This document shows, one piece after another, positions 41,973 through 51,860 of a stretch of 64,000 nt of DNA. Made by a program: the position numbers and the translations under genes. The notes beneath the pieces are model-generated. The model saw only the letters and a list, made by a program, of their open reading frames with translations. It ran no database searches and was not told the origin of the DNA. This DNA comes from an uncultured Flavobacteriaceae bacterium (GTDB lineage Bacteria; Bacteroidota; Bacteroidia; Flavobacteriales; Flavobacteriaceae): positions 1-64,000 of the forward strand of contig CANLWG010000019.1 of the NCBI GenBank assembly GCA_947494715.1. The letters run 5' to 3'. Numbering within the stretch: position 1 is the stretch's first letter; each line of letters opens with the position of its first letter.

Positions 41973-43274
41973 ATGAAGCACATATTAGGATGGCTGTTGA
42001 TATTCGCTTTTTATTCGGGACCGGCCCAAGAAATTGCCCCAATCACGAAGGAAGAAGTCATGGCCAAAGTAAAGGAAAGCAACAATACCTTGAAAATGGC
42101 CCAACAAGATGTATTGGTCGCAAAGGGTGATTTCAATCAGACGAATGCCATTTTGTTACCCAACATAAGTGTATCCCATACAGGCATTGCCACTACAAAT
42201 CCCTTGATGGCTTTCGGTTCAAAGCTTAACCAAGAGATTCTGACAGCGGCTGATTTCAATCCCAGCTTATTGAATGACCCAAGTCAAATTGAGGATTATG
42301 CTACCCGAATAGAAGTGCAACAACCATTATTGAATTTAGATGGGGTTTTTCAACGTAAGGCCGCGAGAGCTAGATTAAATGCCACCGAACTACAATCCGA
42401 ACGTATGCAGGATTACCTTGTATTGGAAGTTGAAAAAGCCTATATGCAATTGCAACTCGCCTACAAAACAGTAGAAGTTTTGGAGAAAGCCAAAGAAGCC
42501 GCCTTGGAAAACAAACGAATAGCGGGTAACAGTTTTAAACAAGGCTACCTACAAAAATCGGATGTGTTGGCCGTAGAAGTACGACTGACCGAAATCGATA
42601 ACCAATTGCGATATGCCAAGAGCAACATTTTAAATGCCAGTAACCATTTATCCGTTTTGATGAATGTTGAGGCCAATCAAACCCTAAAACCTACGGATTC
42701 GTTGGCTGTTGTTTACTACTCAGTTCCTGAAACCGATTTGTCCGAAAACAGAAAGGATATTTTGGCTCTGAACTCCGCTACCGAGGCGTATCGCCAAATG
42801 CATAAGGCGGATCAAATGGCTTTCCTTCCTAGCCTAAACGCATTTGGCACCTATGAGCTACATGATGATGAAGTTTTTCAGGGCGGTGCCAATGGTTACT
42901 TGTTTGGTGCAGAACTCAAATGGAATCTGTTCGAGGGAAGTAAACGTTTCGGAAAATCACAAAAGAGCAAAGCGGAATATGACAAATCCAAGTTACAGTT
43001 AAAACAGTACAAATCCGAAAGTCAGCTAGAGCTAAATAGAGCCAAAAGAAGCTTGGATGATGCCAGGAACAAATTAAAACTAACAAAACTGGCCTTGCAA
43101 CAATCCGAGGAATCACTGCGTATTCGTACCAATCGATTTAAGCAGGGATTGGAAAAAACGACCGATTTATTGATGTCCGAAACACAGTTTTCCCAAAAAC
43201 AATTGGAATACTATGCCACAATTTTTCAACACAATTATGCATCGGCCTATGTTCTGTTTTTGACCAAGGAGTGA
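41973..43274 (+). CDS. TolC-family outer-membrane efflux protein
   Basis: A 433-residue TolC-type protein: signal peptide (residues 1-18), then the two internal repeats of long helices and barrel strands (AFGSKLNQEIL, FEGSKRFGKS, EKTTDLLMSETQFSQKQLEYYATIF). It forms the outer-membrane exit duct of the tripartite pump. The adaptor gene follows after 45 bp, then the RND pump, so the three form one operon. Confidence 0.9.
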   Translation: MKHILGWLLIFAFYSGPAQEIAPITKEEVMAKVKESNNTLKMAQQDVLVAKGDFNQTNAILLPNISVSHTGIATTNPLMAFGSKLNQEILTAADFNPSLLNDPSQIEDYATRIEVQQPLLNLDGVFQRKAARARLNATELQSERMQDYLVLEVEKAYMQLQLAYKTVEVLEKAKEAALENKRIAGNSFKQGYLQKSDVLAVEVRLTEIDNQLRYAKSNILNASNHLSVLMNVEANQTLKPTDSLAVVYYSVPETDLSENRKDILALNSATEAYRQMHKADQMAFLPSLNAFGTYELHDDEVFQGGANGYLFGAELKWNLFEGSKRFGKSQKSKAEYDKSKLQLKQYKSESQLELNRAKRSLDDARNKLKLTKLALQQSEESLRIRTNRFKQGLEKTTDLLMSETQFSQKQLEYYATIFQHNYASAYVLFLTKE

Positions 43275-43319
43275 TTTACAAAGTGGCAAACGAATGAAAA
43301 AATACTTAACAATAGAAAA

Positions 43320-44402
43320 ATGACAAAGGCTAAATTATATACCACATTACTAGGAACGTTAGTACTACTGTCCTCAAGTTGTGGCGGCGGTAATAAAAAA
43401 CAAATAACAGATAGTTCGCCTGCAGTACAGGTTAGCGTGAGCTCGGTAATGGAAGAAAATGGTAATCCATTTTTAACGGCCAGTGGTAAAATTGAGGCCA
43501 TAAAAAGTGCCAATTTAAGTACCCGAATAATGGGGCATGTGGAAAAAATTCATGTTCAAGTTGGTGATAAGGTCAGAAGCGGACAGCTATTATTAAGTAT
43601 CAACAATGTCGACTTATCAGCCAAATTGGCCCAAGCAAATGCCGGTATAACCGAAGCAACGGCAGCTTTCAAAAATGCAGAAAAGGACTTTGGTCGATAT
43701 ACCAACCTCTTCAATGAAAATAGTGCCTCCCAGAAGGAGTTGGACGATGTTACGGCCAATTACAACATGGCAAATGCACGTTTGGAAGCTGCCAAACAAA
43801 TGAAAAATGAGGTCAACGCCCAATTTTCATATGCCAATATTCGGGCGCCTTTTAATGGTGTAATAACCAACAGGTTTGTAAATGTTGGCGATATGGCAAA
43901 TCCGGGCATGTCCTTATTGGAGGCAGAGGCCCCTGGAAATTTTCAGGTTTTGGCGATGGTTCCCGAATCTGAAATTTCACAAATTACTGAAGGGATTGAG
44001 GTTGATGTGGTACTAAAATCCTTGAATAAAACGGTGAAGGGAAAAGTTGTCGAGATAAGTACCTCGGCCAAAAATACAGGGGGACAGTACTTGGTCAAAG
44101 TGGTATTGCATAAAACCAGTATAAATATCCTGTCGGGTATGTATGCCACGGTACGATTCCCTATTGCAAAGGGAGTAACTTCCCGAGCGGTCTTTATTCC
44201 ACTAGATGCCTTAGTAAAACGTGGACAATTATCCGGAGTCTACACAGTGAGTCAAAGTAATACGGCTGTGTTGCGATGGTTGCGGTTGGGAAGAAAATTT
44301 GGTGAAAAAGTAGAGGTGCTTTCCGGGTTGTCCCCTGATGAACAATATATCATCGGGGCACAAGGTAAGCTTTACAATGGCGCCAAAATATCAATTCGGT
44401 AG
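43320..44402 (+). CDS. Periplasmic adaptor of an RND efflux pump
   Basis: A 360-residue HlyD/AcrA-like adaptor with a lipoprotein signal (LSSSCGGG, Cys21), a lipoyl-like half (GHVEKIHVQVGDKVRSGQLL), a helical hairpin (about 85-150), the second lipoyl half (FNGVITNRFVNVGDMANPG) and the beta-barrel and membrane-proximal domains. It links TolC and the RND pump. It is between these genes in the operon. Confidence 0.92.
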   Translation: MTKAKLYTTLLGTLVLLSSSCGGGNKKQITDSSPAVQVSVSSVMEENGNPFLTASGKIEAIKSANLSTRIMGHVEKIHVQVGDKVRSGQLLLSINNVDLSAKLAQANAGITEATAAFKNAEKDFGRYTNLFNENSASQKELDDVTANYNMANARLEAAKQMKNEVNAQFSYANIRAPFNGVITNRFVNVGDMANPGMSLLEAEAPGNFQVLAMVPESEISQITEGIEVDVVLKSLNKTVKGKVVEISTSAKNTGGQYLVKVVLHKTSINILSGMYATVRFPIAKGVTSRAVFIPLDALVKRGQLSGVYTVSQSNTAVLRWLRLGRKFGEKVEVLSGLSPDEQYIIGAQGKLYNGAKISIR

Positions 44403-44438
44403 CGATCCATTTAGGATGGATCAATAAAAATTCAAAAA

Positions 44439-47400
44439 ATGAAAGAAGGATTAGCTGGTAAAATCGCCAAAGCGTTTATCGGATCAAAACTGACCATTCT
44501 GCTGATGATTGTTTTTATGGTCATTGGTGTGTACAGTTCTTTTTTGATTCCTCGTGAAGAAGAGCCCCAGATCGATGTTCCGATGGCTGACATTTTTGTT
44601 GGTTACCCAGGAGCAAGTCCGACCGAAGTGGAATCCCGTGTGCTTAAACCGCTCGAAAAATTGATATCCAACATCAAGGGGGTAGAATATGTCTATTCCA
44701 CGGCAATGAAAGAACAAGGAATGGTCATTGTACAATTCTATGTGGGCGAGGACATCGAGCGATCTTTTGTGAAGCTGTACAACGAGATCAACAAGCATAT
44801 GGACATTATGCCGCAAGGGGTGACATTTCCTTTGGTCAAAACCCGGGCCATTGATGATGTTCCGGTGTTGGGCCTCACCTTGTGGAGCGAAAACTACGAC
44901 GATTACCAACTTAAATTGATCGCTCAAGAACTGACCGATGAAATTGAAAAAATAACCGATGTCTCGGCCACCAAAAAGATAGGTGGTCGTGAGCGACAAT
45001 TACGGATAGTTTTGGACAAGGATAAAATGGCCGAAAGCGGATTGGATTTTCTTTCCATTGCCGAAATGATCAAGGCCAGTAACCAACAACTAAGTAGTGG
45101 GAGTTTTGATAAAAACGATACCGAATTTTTAGTGACCACTGGAAGGTTTGTCAAAAGCCGTGAAGACATCGAAAATTTGGTAGTGGGCACACAGCAAGAT
45201 CGACCTATTTATTTAAGACAACTAGCAGATATCCAAGATGGTCCCGAATTGCCAAAAAATTATGTCTCCTTAGGTTTTGGCCAGGGCAGTGAAAAGGTAT
45301 CCACCTACGCCTCGGAATATCCGGCGGTCACTATTTCCATTGCCAAGCGCAAGGGAGCCGATGCTATGAAACTCTCGGGCATAATTCTTGAAAAAGTAGA
45401 CCATTTAAGAAAAGATTTGATTCCGGACGATATTCACGTAGAAGTAACCCGAAACTATGGCGAAACGGCATCCCATAAGGTTTCCGAACTATTGATGCAC
45501 CTTGTGGGAGCCATTATAGCAGTGACCTTTGTGGTTATGTTGGCCATGGGTTGGCGTGGTGGCCTCGTGGTATTTTTATCCGTCCCGATCACCTTTGCGC
45601 TTACTTTATTGAGTTACTATATGTTGGATTATACCCTAAACAGAATAACCCTTTTTGCCCTAGTTTTCGTTACCGGAATCGTGGTAGATGATTCCATCAT
45701 TATTGCAGAGAATATGCACCGGCATTTCAAGATGAAACGTCTACCGTTTAAACAAGCCGCATTGTACGCGATCAATGAAGTCGGTAACCCTACCATTTTG
45801 GCCACCTTTACGGTAATTGCTTCGGTATTGCCCATGGCCTTTGTATCTGGCCTTATGGGCCCTTATATGTCTCCTATGCCCATAGGTGCTTCCATCGCCA
45901 TGCTATTGTCGCTTTTTGTGGCCTTGACCATTACACCTTATTTAGGTTATATTTTCCTTAGGGAAAAGGAGAAAGAAAAGAAAAAAGAAGAAAAACAGCT
46001 AGAGGAAACCCTAATCTACAGATTGTACGAGCGGTTTGAAAAACCATTAATCGAGAATAAAAGGAAACGATGGCTATTTTTGATAATCACCTTTGTATTG
46101 TTGCTGGCGTCCGTTGGGTTGTTCTTTACGCAATCCGTAGCCGTAAAGATGTTGCCGTTCGATAATAAAAATGAATTTCAGATAGTAATAGATATGCCCG
46201 AGGGCACCACTTTGGAACGTACCGCCGTGGTGACTCAGGAAATCGCCCAATTCCTGCGAACCCGCCCAGAAGTGTTCCATTATCAAAACTATGCCGGTAC
46301 CTCGGCCCCTATTACCTTTAATGGATTAGTTAGACACTATGATATTCGAGGGGGGAGCAATATGGCCGATATTCAAGTGAACCTTATCGATAAAAAGGAT
46401 CGTAGCGCCCAAAGCCATGAGATAGCAAGCTTGTTAAGACCTGAAATTCAGCGAATAGGCAAAAAGTATAAGGCCAACATAAAAATAGTTGAAGTGCCTC
46501 CAGGGCCCCCAGTGCTTTCCACCATTGTAGGGGAGATTTATGGACCGGATTATGATGTGCAAATGGATATTGCCGATCAGGTCCAGAACATATTAAGAAA
46601 TACTACCGATGTGGTCGATGTGGATTGGATGGTAGAGGCCGATCAGACAGAATATGAATTTGTTATTGATAAAGAAAAGGCCATGCTATTCGGAATCCTA
46701 CCTCAGCAGATTACCCATACCATGAATATGGCCTTATCCGATAAGGCAATAACGACCTTGTACGATGAAAAGGCCTCCAATCAAGTAGGATTGGTACTTG
46801 CTTTAGAAGAAAAAGAGAAATCCACTATAAGTGACATTGCCCAATTAAAGGTAAAATCAAATCAAGGTCAAATGATAACCGTTGGTGACCTTGTTCATAT
46901 TCAGGAAAACGTTAGGGCAAAGAATATCTATCGAAAGAACCAAAAAAGAGTGGTCTATGTTCTCGCCGATATGGCCGGAGAACTGGAAAGCCCTGTTTAT
47001 GCCATTTTAGGTATGACCGATAAGTTGAAGGAATTGAACTTGCCAGCAGGGTACCATATTAATGAACTATATATAAAACAACCAGATCATGAGGATGATT
47101 ATACGGTAAAATGGGATGGTGAATGGCAGATTACTTTGGAAGTGTTCCGAGATTTGGGGTTGGCATTTTTAGGAGTGATCATCATTATATACATTTTGAT
47201 TGTAGGGTGGTTCCAGAACTTTAAGGCTCCCATTGTAATGATGGTTGCGATTCCGCTTTCGCTCATAGGTATTGTTTTAGGACACTGGTTGTTGGGTGCT
47301 TTCTTTACGGCAACCTCTTTTATTGGTATGATTGCATTAGCTGGAATTATGGTGCGAAATTCGGTACTGCTAATTGATTTTATCAATCTTCGTTTGGCAG

Positions 47401-47666
47401 AAGGAATTCCATTGAAACAGGCGGCTATTGAAGCAGGCGCAGTACGTACAACCCCTATTTTATTAACCGCCGGAACCGTAGTTATTGGGGCTTTGGTTAT
47501 CCTGTTCGACCCTATTTTTCAAGGTTTGGCCATTTCATTGATCGGGGGTACAATCGTCTCCACAGTATTGACTTTATTAGTGGTTCCCCTGGTGTATTAC
47601 ATGATTGAACGGAAGAATTATACGGAAACCGGGGTTCAAGAAATAGCAGAAAAGAATTCAATATAA
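44439..47666 (+). CDS. RND efflux transporter permease (HAE1-like)
   Basis: A 1075-residue RND pump with 12 predicted helices and two large periplasmic loops. Conserved segments are visible: FVGYPGASPTEVESRV in the first pore domain, and GIVVDDSIIIAENMHRHF (TM4, with the proton-relay Asp pair) and MVRNSVLLIDFIN in the second half. It is the size of the AcrB family and has no CusA metal-binding methionines that I see. It expels hydrophobic compounds by proton motive force. An operon with the adaptor 37 bp upstream and DUF2892 protein downstream is common in Bacteroidota. Confidence 0.92.
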   Translation: MKEGLAGKIAKAFIGSKLTILLMIVFMVIGVYSSFLIPREEEPQIDVPMADIFVGYPGASPTEVESRVLKPLEKLISNIKGVEYVYSTAMKEQGMVIVQFYVGEDIERSFVKLYNEINKHMDIMPQGVTFPLVKTRAIDDVPVLGLTLWSENYDDYQLKLIAQELTDEIEKITDVSATKKIGGRERQLRIVLDKDKMAESGLDFLSIAEMIKASNQQLSSGSFDKNDTEFLVTTGRFVKSREDIENLVVGTQQDRPIYLRQLADIQDGPELPKNYVSLGFGQGSEKVSTYASEYPAVTISIAKRKGADAMKLSGIILEKVDHLRKDLIPDDIHVEVTRNYGETASHKVSELLMHLVGAIIAVTFVVMLAMGWRGGLVVFLSVPITFALTLLSYYMLDYTLNRITLFALVFVTGIVVDDSIIIAENMHRHFKMKRLPFKQAALYAINEVGNPTILATFTVIASVLPMAFVSGLMGPYMSPMPIGASIAMLLSLFVALTITPYLGYIFLREKEKEKKKEEKQLEETLIYRLYERFEKPLIENKRKRWLFLIITFVLLLASVGLFFTQSVAVKMLPFDNKNEFQIVIDMPEGTTLERTAVVTQEIAQFLRTRPEVFHYQNYAGTSAPITFNGLVRHYDIRGGSNMADIQVNLIDKKDRSAQSHEIASLLRPEIQRIGKKYKANIKIVEVPPGPPVLSTIVGEIYGPDYDVQMDIADQVQNILRNTTDVVDVDWMVEADQTEYEFVIDKEKAMLFGILPQQITHTMNMALSDKAITTLYDEKASNQVGLVLALEEKEKSTISDIAQLKVKSNQGQMITVGDLVHIQENVRAKNIYRKNQKRVVYVLADMAGELESPVYAILGMTDKLKELNLPAGYHINELYIKQPDHEDDYTVKWDGEWQITLEVFRDLGLAFLGVIIIIYILIVGWFQNFKAPIVMMVAIPLSLIGIVLGHWLLGAFFTATSFIGMIALAGIMVRNSVLLIDFINLRLAEGIPLKQAAIEAGAVRTTPILLTAGTVVIGALVILFDPIFQGLAISLIGGTIVSTVLTLLVVPLVYYMIERKNYTETGVQEIAEKNSI

Positions 47667-47742
47667 ATCTAGAAATGAACCCCCCAATCAAATCGGTGGT
47701 TCCTATTGAAAAATCAATTTAATCCTAAAAAAAATAATCGAA

Positions 47743-47931
47743 ATGCTGAATACCTATTTTAGAGTTATTGTGGGAACATTTGTTTTATCAAGTGTCTTCT
47801 TGGCAATTTATGTAAACATTAACTGGTTGTGGTTTACCGTATTTATAGGAGTTAATTTAATACAATCCGCATTTACCAAATGGTGTTTGTTAGAGACCAT
47901 TCTTTTGAAATTGGGGGTGAAAAAAAAGTAG
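47743..47931 (+). CDS. DUF2892 small membrane protein
   Basis: A 62-residue protein with two hydrophobic helices and a short basic end (LKLGVKKK), matching DUF2892 (the YgaP-type transmembrane domain). It follows the RND gene by 76 bp on the same strand, as is often seen in Bacteroidota efflux operons. Its CLL motif holds the only Cys. Confidence 0.75.
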   Translation: MLNTYFRVIVGTFVLSSVFLAIYVNINWLWFTVFIGVNLIQSAFTKWCLLETILLKLGVKKK

Positions 47932-47964
47932 GGCCGTTGCACGGCCTGCAAAGCTGTAGTCAAA

Positions 47965-48804
47965 TCAGGGGGGGCTGTTCAACCAAGACCTAAAAAAGGA
48001 GGCCTTATCCCTACTAACGATTATGGTTTCCGATAAATCTGCAATCCCGTTTATTTTTAACTTCACCTCTACCTTACCGTTTGTTGAACTTTTATATGAA
48101 TCAATACTGGTTTTGGAAATGATGTATTTGCGGTTTGCCCTAAAAAAACTATCGTCCAACTTTTCTTCAAACTCTTTTAATGTTAATTCAGAAGTGTATT
48201 TGTTTTGATCACCGCCAAGAACATAGGTGATTCCAAATAATGAATAAACAACAACTACCTCTTTAGGATTCAAGAATTTAGTGGCATATGCATCCGTTAC
48301 CTTTAGTTTAACCTCGGGGACAATCTTCAAAGATTCTAGATTCTCTTGATTGGACATAAAGAACAATGCAAAATATATGACATGAAAAAACAAAACGAAT
48401 ACTAACGCTACAATGGTATCCTTGGTATAGAAAACAAAGGAAAGTGAAAGTCTTTCCCCTTCAAAAAAGATATAATCGAACAACTCGTTTAAAACAACGC
48501 TAAAAAGGATTACACTTAAAGTATGCAGCGTGAGTTGGTAGGCTACCCTTTTTATAAAATCCTGATTTAATGGAATTCTCTTGTTTAAAATTCGAATTCC
48601 CAGCGCATAAAATTCGATGATCAAATAGGTGGTAAGGATATCCACCAGGTAGTAATAAAAGTATTGCGAATCAATTTTTTGAAAGTCGTACGTAATTAAA
48701 AAATTAAGGGAAGTAATGGATATCGTTATAATCCATAAGTAGGGCCTTTTGAATAATAAGTCTTGGCTTTTTTTTAAACCTTCCATAGATTCTTTACTCC
48801 CCAT
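47965..48804 (-). CDS. Membrane-bound LytTR transcriptional regulator
   Basis: A 279-residue protein with four transmembrane helices (about residues 21-45, 50-70, 88-110 and 130-150) and a cytoplasmic C-terminal LytTR domain (about 180-279) with the pattern ELTLKEFEEKLDDSFFRANRKYIISK. Membrane LytTR proteins sense envelope or metabolite changes and bind DNA directly. It follows the serine hydrolase gene by 5 bp on the same strand, so the two are one operon. Confidence 0.85.
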   Translation of the reverse strand: MGSKESMEGLKKSQDLLFKRPYLWIITISITSLNFLITYDFQKIDSQYFYYYLVDILTTYLIIEFYALGIRILNKRIPLNQDFIKRVAYQLTLHTLSVILFSVVLNELFDYIFFEGERLSLSFVFYTKDTIVALVFVLFFHVIYFALFFMSNQENLESLKIVPEVKLKVTDAYATKFLNPKEVVVVYSLFGITYVLGGDQNKYTSELTLKEFEEKLDDSFFRANRKYIISKTSIDSYKSSTNGKVEVKLKINGIADLSETIIVSRDKASFFRSWLNSPP

Positions 48805-48809
48805 GCATC

Positions 48810-50567
48810 TTATTTTAACCTTTTAAACTTGTACCCTGATAAGGTCAAATAGTCTATGCCGTTCGTTTTCTCCAGTTTAACAGTTTCTCCCCCGAAAAAA
48901 TCAAAATTGTATCCCGGAATAATAGCCAATTCATCAGATATTGGTGATAAACCTAACTGTATTTCCATTTCTCTAGGAAACTTTGCACTTCCTCTTATTT
49001 CCAGAACATTATCCGAATTGATCAACAGTTGCAAATTATCAATAGTTTGGTAATCATTTTCACTGTAATTGTCAACTTTATAGGTGCCAACTGCATTCTT
49101 CCATGAATTTGGTATCTTTTTAGCGTTGATTTTAGAGCCGATAACGTGTCTGGTACCACTTTCAAATTGTTCTCCAATTATAACTTCATCGTTTGATTCT
49201 TTCCAAAAAACGTCCATAGCATGTATTTTTACTCCTAAAGCCTTGAAATATAATTTTATTAGACCATTGGAGTATGGAACACCTATCCCTTTTTTATCCT
49301 CTGCCTTAAGATCCACATCAAATTTATTGCCATTTCTCTTAAAGTTTAAAATTCCGATAGATGTACTATATGTGCCCTCGATTTTTTTGAATTGATCATC
49401 GGTCAATATGATTTTTTTATAATTAACCTTCTCCTTTTTAGCGTTATGATTTTTGGAAGCTTTATACTTTTTACCAATAAAAGAATATAACTTACCCCAA
49501 CTATCCCAATGAATTGTGCTACTGGAATTGGAGTTACTGCAAATAATAATGGACGTGTCGAGCTCGGGAATAAAAAAGATGTAAGAATAAAAAGGTTCAT
49601 GCACACCTGCCTTTTTAACTCTGGTATGTCCGCTCTTCAATTTAAGTACCTCCCACATGAGTCCAATCCCCGTATCAAAGGCCAATGGCGCGTCAACAAA
49701 CTGATTTTTGATGGCATCCTCAACAACCGCATCGCTCAGAAATTTCTTGTTTGCCCTTCTACCATTTTTGGTATACAATCGGACTATTTTGAGCATGTCC
49801 GTAACGCTGGATGTGACACCATCCGAACCTGAAAAGCTATAGCTGTACGTGTCGATTTCAGTTCCATTGTCATATCCTTTTGTCCGTTCGGCCGGACCAA
49901 AATACGAATGGTACATTTTTAGTGGTTTGAATATATTGTTTTCAACATATTCCTCATAAGAAACTCCAGATACACGCTCTACCAATAGGGACAATAAATC
50001 AACTCCCCAATCCGAGTATTGATAGACCCTTCCAGGAGGTGAAATGAGGTATTCATCCTTGGAGTTCAGCAAAAGATTTTCCAAGGGTTCTGGCGCTTTC
50101 TTCATAAACCCTTTTGCACGCAGCCTGGGAAGGCCTGCGTAATGGGAAAGCATATGCCGTATTGTAAACTCATTTTCGTCCTTAAAGTGTGATCTCATGG
50201 AAAAATCTTGAACATAGTGAGTATATGGTTTATCTATATCAATAAGTCCATCCGTGCATAGTTTTAAAATGGCGGTGGATGTAATAATCTTTGATACGGA
50301 CCCAATGGGATACTCGGTGTTTTTTGTCGTTCTGATGCCATTTGATTTATCTGCATAACCAAACCCTTCTTCGAGAACCAGTTGGTCCTCAATTTCCATG
50401 GCAATGCTTAATCCTGTGACATTATGCTTTTTCATTTTCTTGATTACATGTTCCTTGAAGTCTTGCTTGAAGTGCTCCAATTCAGCAGGCGAAAATTGTT
50501 TTTGTGCATTAATTTCACATGTTAGCAGTAATCCTAGTATAAGAAAGATGTTGTGATGTAGTTTCAT
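48810..50567 (-). CDS. Serine hydrolase (beta-lactamase class C fold)
   Basis: A 585-residue secreted enzyme: signal peptide (1-21), then a class C/DD-peptidase-like domain (about 30-400) with the catalytic SxxK motif SVSK (Ser90, Lys93), a YSD segment near 191 in place of YxN, and a C-terminal beta-rich domain (about 410-585) as often added in Bacteroidota enzymes. It could be an esterase or peptidase. A LytTR regulator gene follows 5 bp downstream. Confidence 0.88.
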   Translation of the reverse strand: MKLHHNIFLILGLLLTCEINAQKQFSPAELEHFKQDFKEHVIKKMKKHNVTGLSIAMEIEDQLVLEEGFGYADKSNGIRTTKNTEYPIGSVSKIITSTAILKLCTDGLIDIDKPYTHYVQDFSMRSHFKDENEFTIRHMLSHYAGLPRLRAKGFMKKAPEPLENLLLNSKDEYLISPPGRVYQYSDWGVDLLSLLVERVSGVSYEEYVENNIFKPLKMYHSYFGPAERTKGYDNGTEIDTYSYSFSGSDGVTSSVTDMLKIVRLYTKNGRRANKKFLSDAVVEDAIKNQFVDAPLAFDTGIGLMWEVLKLKSGHTRVKKAGVHEPFYSYIFFIPELDTSIIICSNSNSSSTIHWDSWGKLYSFIGKKYKASKNHNAKKEKVNYKKIILTDDQFKKIEGTYSTSIGILNFKRNGNKFDVDLKAEDKKGIGVPYSNGLIKLYFKALGVKIHAMDVFWKESNDEVIIGEQFESGTRHVIGSKINAKKIPNSWKNAVGTYKVDNYSENDYQTIDNLQLLINSDNVLEIRGSAKFPREMEIQLGLSPISDELAIIPGYNFDFFGGETVKLEKTNGIDYLTLSGYKFKRLK

Positions 50568-50918
50568 GATTCCAATTTGTTTTTTGATTAATTCTTGCTA
50601 AAAGTAGTTCCTGTAAAAGACTGGATTTACATAAAACCATTCAAAACAAAGTGAACCGATATAAATTTGAACATGAATCGAACCCTTAGGCACTAACCTA
50701 TGAATTCGCAAAGACCTTATTAATCTTTGGTTTCATGTTCCAACTTTCTGTTTGTATACTTCATCGCCATCTTTGAAAGTCTTTTCAAAGCGTATATGAA
50801 TGTTCATGAAACTCCTTATGAACTGAATTAAGCACACGATAACTTCAAAAGAGGTCATATTTGAATTTTTTAGTTACCTAAAGAAAAAAAGAGGTCTAAT
50901 GTACTATGGGGCAATACT
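50568..50918. other. Divergent intergenic region, no gene
   Basis: 351 bp between divergently transcribed genes. I see no gene or strong hairpin; it should hold the promoter of the serine hydrolase operon. Confidence 0.4.
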
Positions 50919-51578
50919 ATGACCAAGAAAAAATTGGCCGGTATCAATTCTTCAAAATTCAATGATGCTGATAACGTAGGGTTTGCCATTCCTATCTCCG
51001 TAATTAAAGATGTTGTAGAGCGTGTTAAGGAAAATACGACTTTTGATTTTTCATTACAGTGTTCATCTTGCTCAGGGTTATCTTATGAAGCGCTAGAGTA
51101 TTGTACTAATTGTGGAGCAACCTTGGATAAGAATGCTTTTGAGGAAACGAAACTAGGGGAATTTTCTTTGTTCATTGAAGATGCCCTTACACAATTGGAC
51201 ATTAATCCTGTTGTTACCCGTGCGGGATTTGAATTTTGGGAGTTTCATCAAGGGAGTTCGTTAATACGGATTTTTGTAATGAACAAAAATTATCTGTACT
51301 TAACTTCACCGCTCAACAATTTACCTAAACAGAATCTTGGTGAATTATATGAATATCTTGTAGCAAGTGATCAAGGGGCGTTCTCCTTGGGGGTTTACAA
51401 AAATCAAATATTTATTTCCTATAGATTGCATATGTCCGATTTGTTTAAAGACGAAACCACCAAAAACAATATCAAAATAAAGATAAAAGAACTAACGATA
51501 AAAGCGGATGAACTTGATGATTTCTTTGTAGAACACTATCATTGCACCATGAGCACCCATGCAAAAAAGGTAGTATAG
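50919..51578 (+). pseudogene. 3' remnant of a trypsin-like (S1C) protease with zinc ribbon
   Basis: A 219-residue frame. Its first 30 residues (KLAGINSSKF...DNVGFAIPISVIKDVV) match the last strand and helix of an S1C/HtrA-like protease, but the catalytic part and the GNSGGP motif are missing upstream. A zinc ribbon (CSSC at about 48-51 and CTNC at about 62-65) follows, then a YbjN/sensory-like domain (about 75-200). It is either a broken gene or an ATG-started leftover domain pair. No upstream protease frame is found. Confidence 0.65.
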
Positions 51579-51776
51579 AGGGCCGATAAATATAAACGTA
51601 TCGGTTTCTTAAGACCATTACGAAAAGGCATATCAATTTTTATAACTACAAGATAGCAAAAGGTAGGGCCGCCGGAGATAAACATGAAGAATCAACACAT
51701 AATATGATCAAAAAGGCCGTTTGAAAATTATAAGATAGTTCTGTTTAAATCGTGAACTTTCAAATGGATTTTTGTT

Positions 51777-51811
51777 AAAAAGGGATACAGGAAATTCCAT
51801 ACCCCTTTTCT
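51777..51811. terminator. Possible terminator hairpin
   Basis: AAAAGGG pairs with CCCTTTT around a GGAA/TTCC inner stem in the 282-bp gap between the convergent genes ending at 51578 and 51861. It could end transcription from either side. Confidence 0.4.
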
Positions 51812-51860
51812 CAAAAAACTAAACCAACTCGGATTATAAACCTTAGATTGATTTTCCTTA

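Noticed and set aside
41973-47931. Efflux operon as the exporter of the Cys-rich peptide
   Set aside because: RND pumps of this type carry small compounds; the operon is separated from the peptide locus by an opposing glycosyltransferase gene and has a common stand-alone layout.
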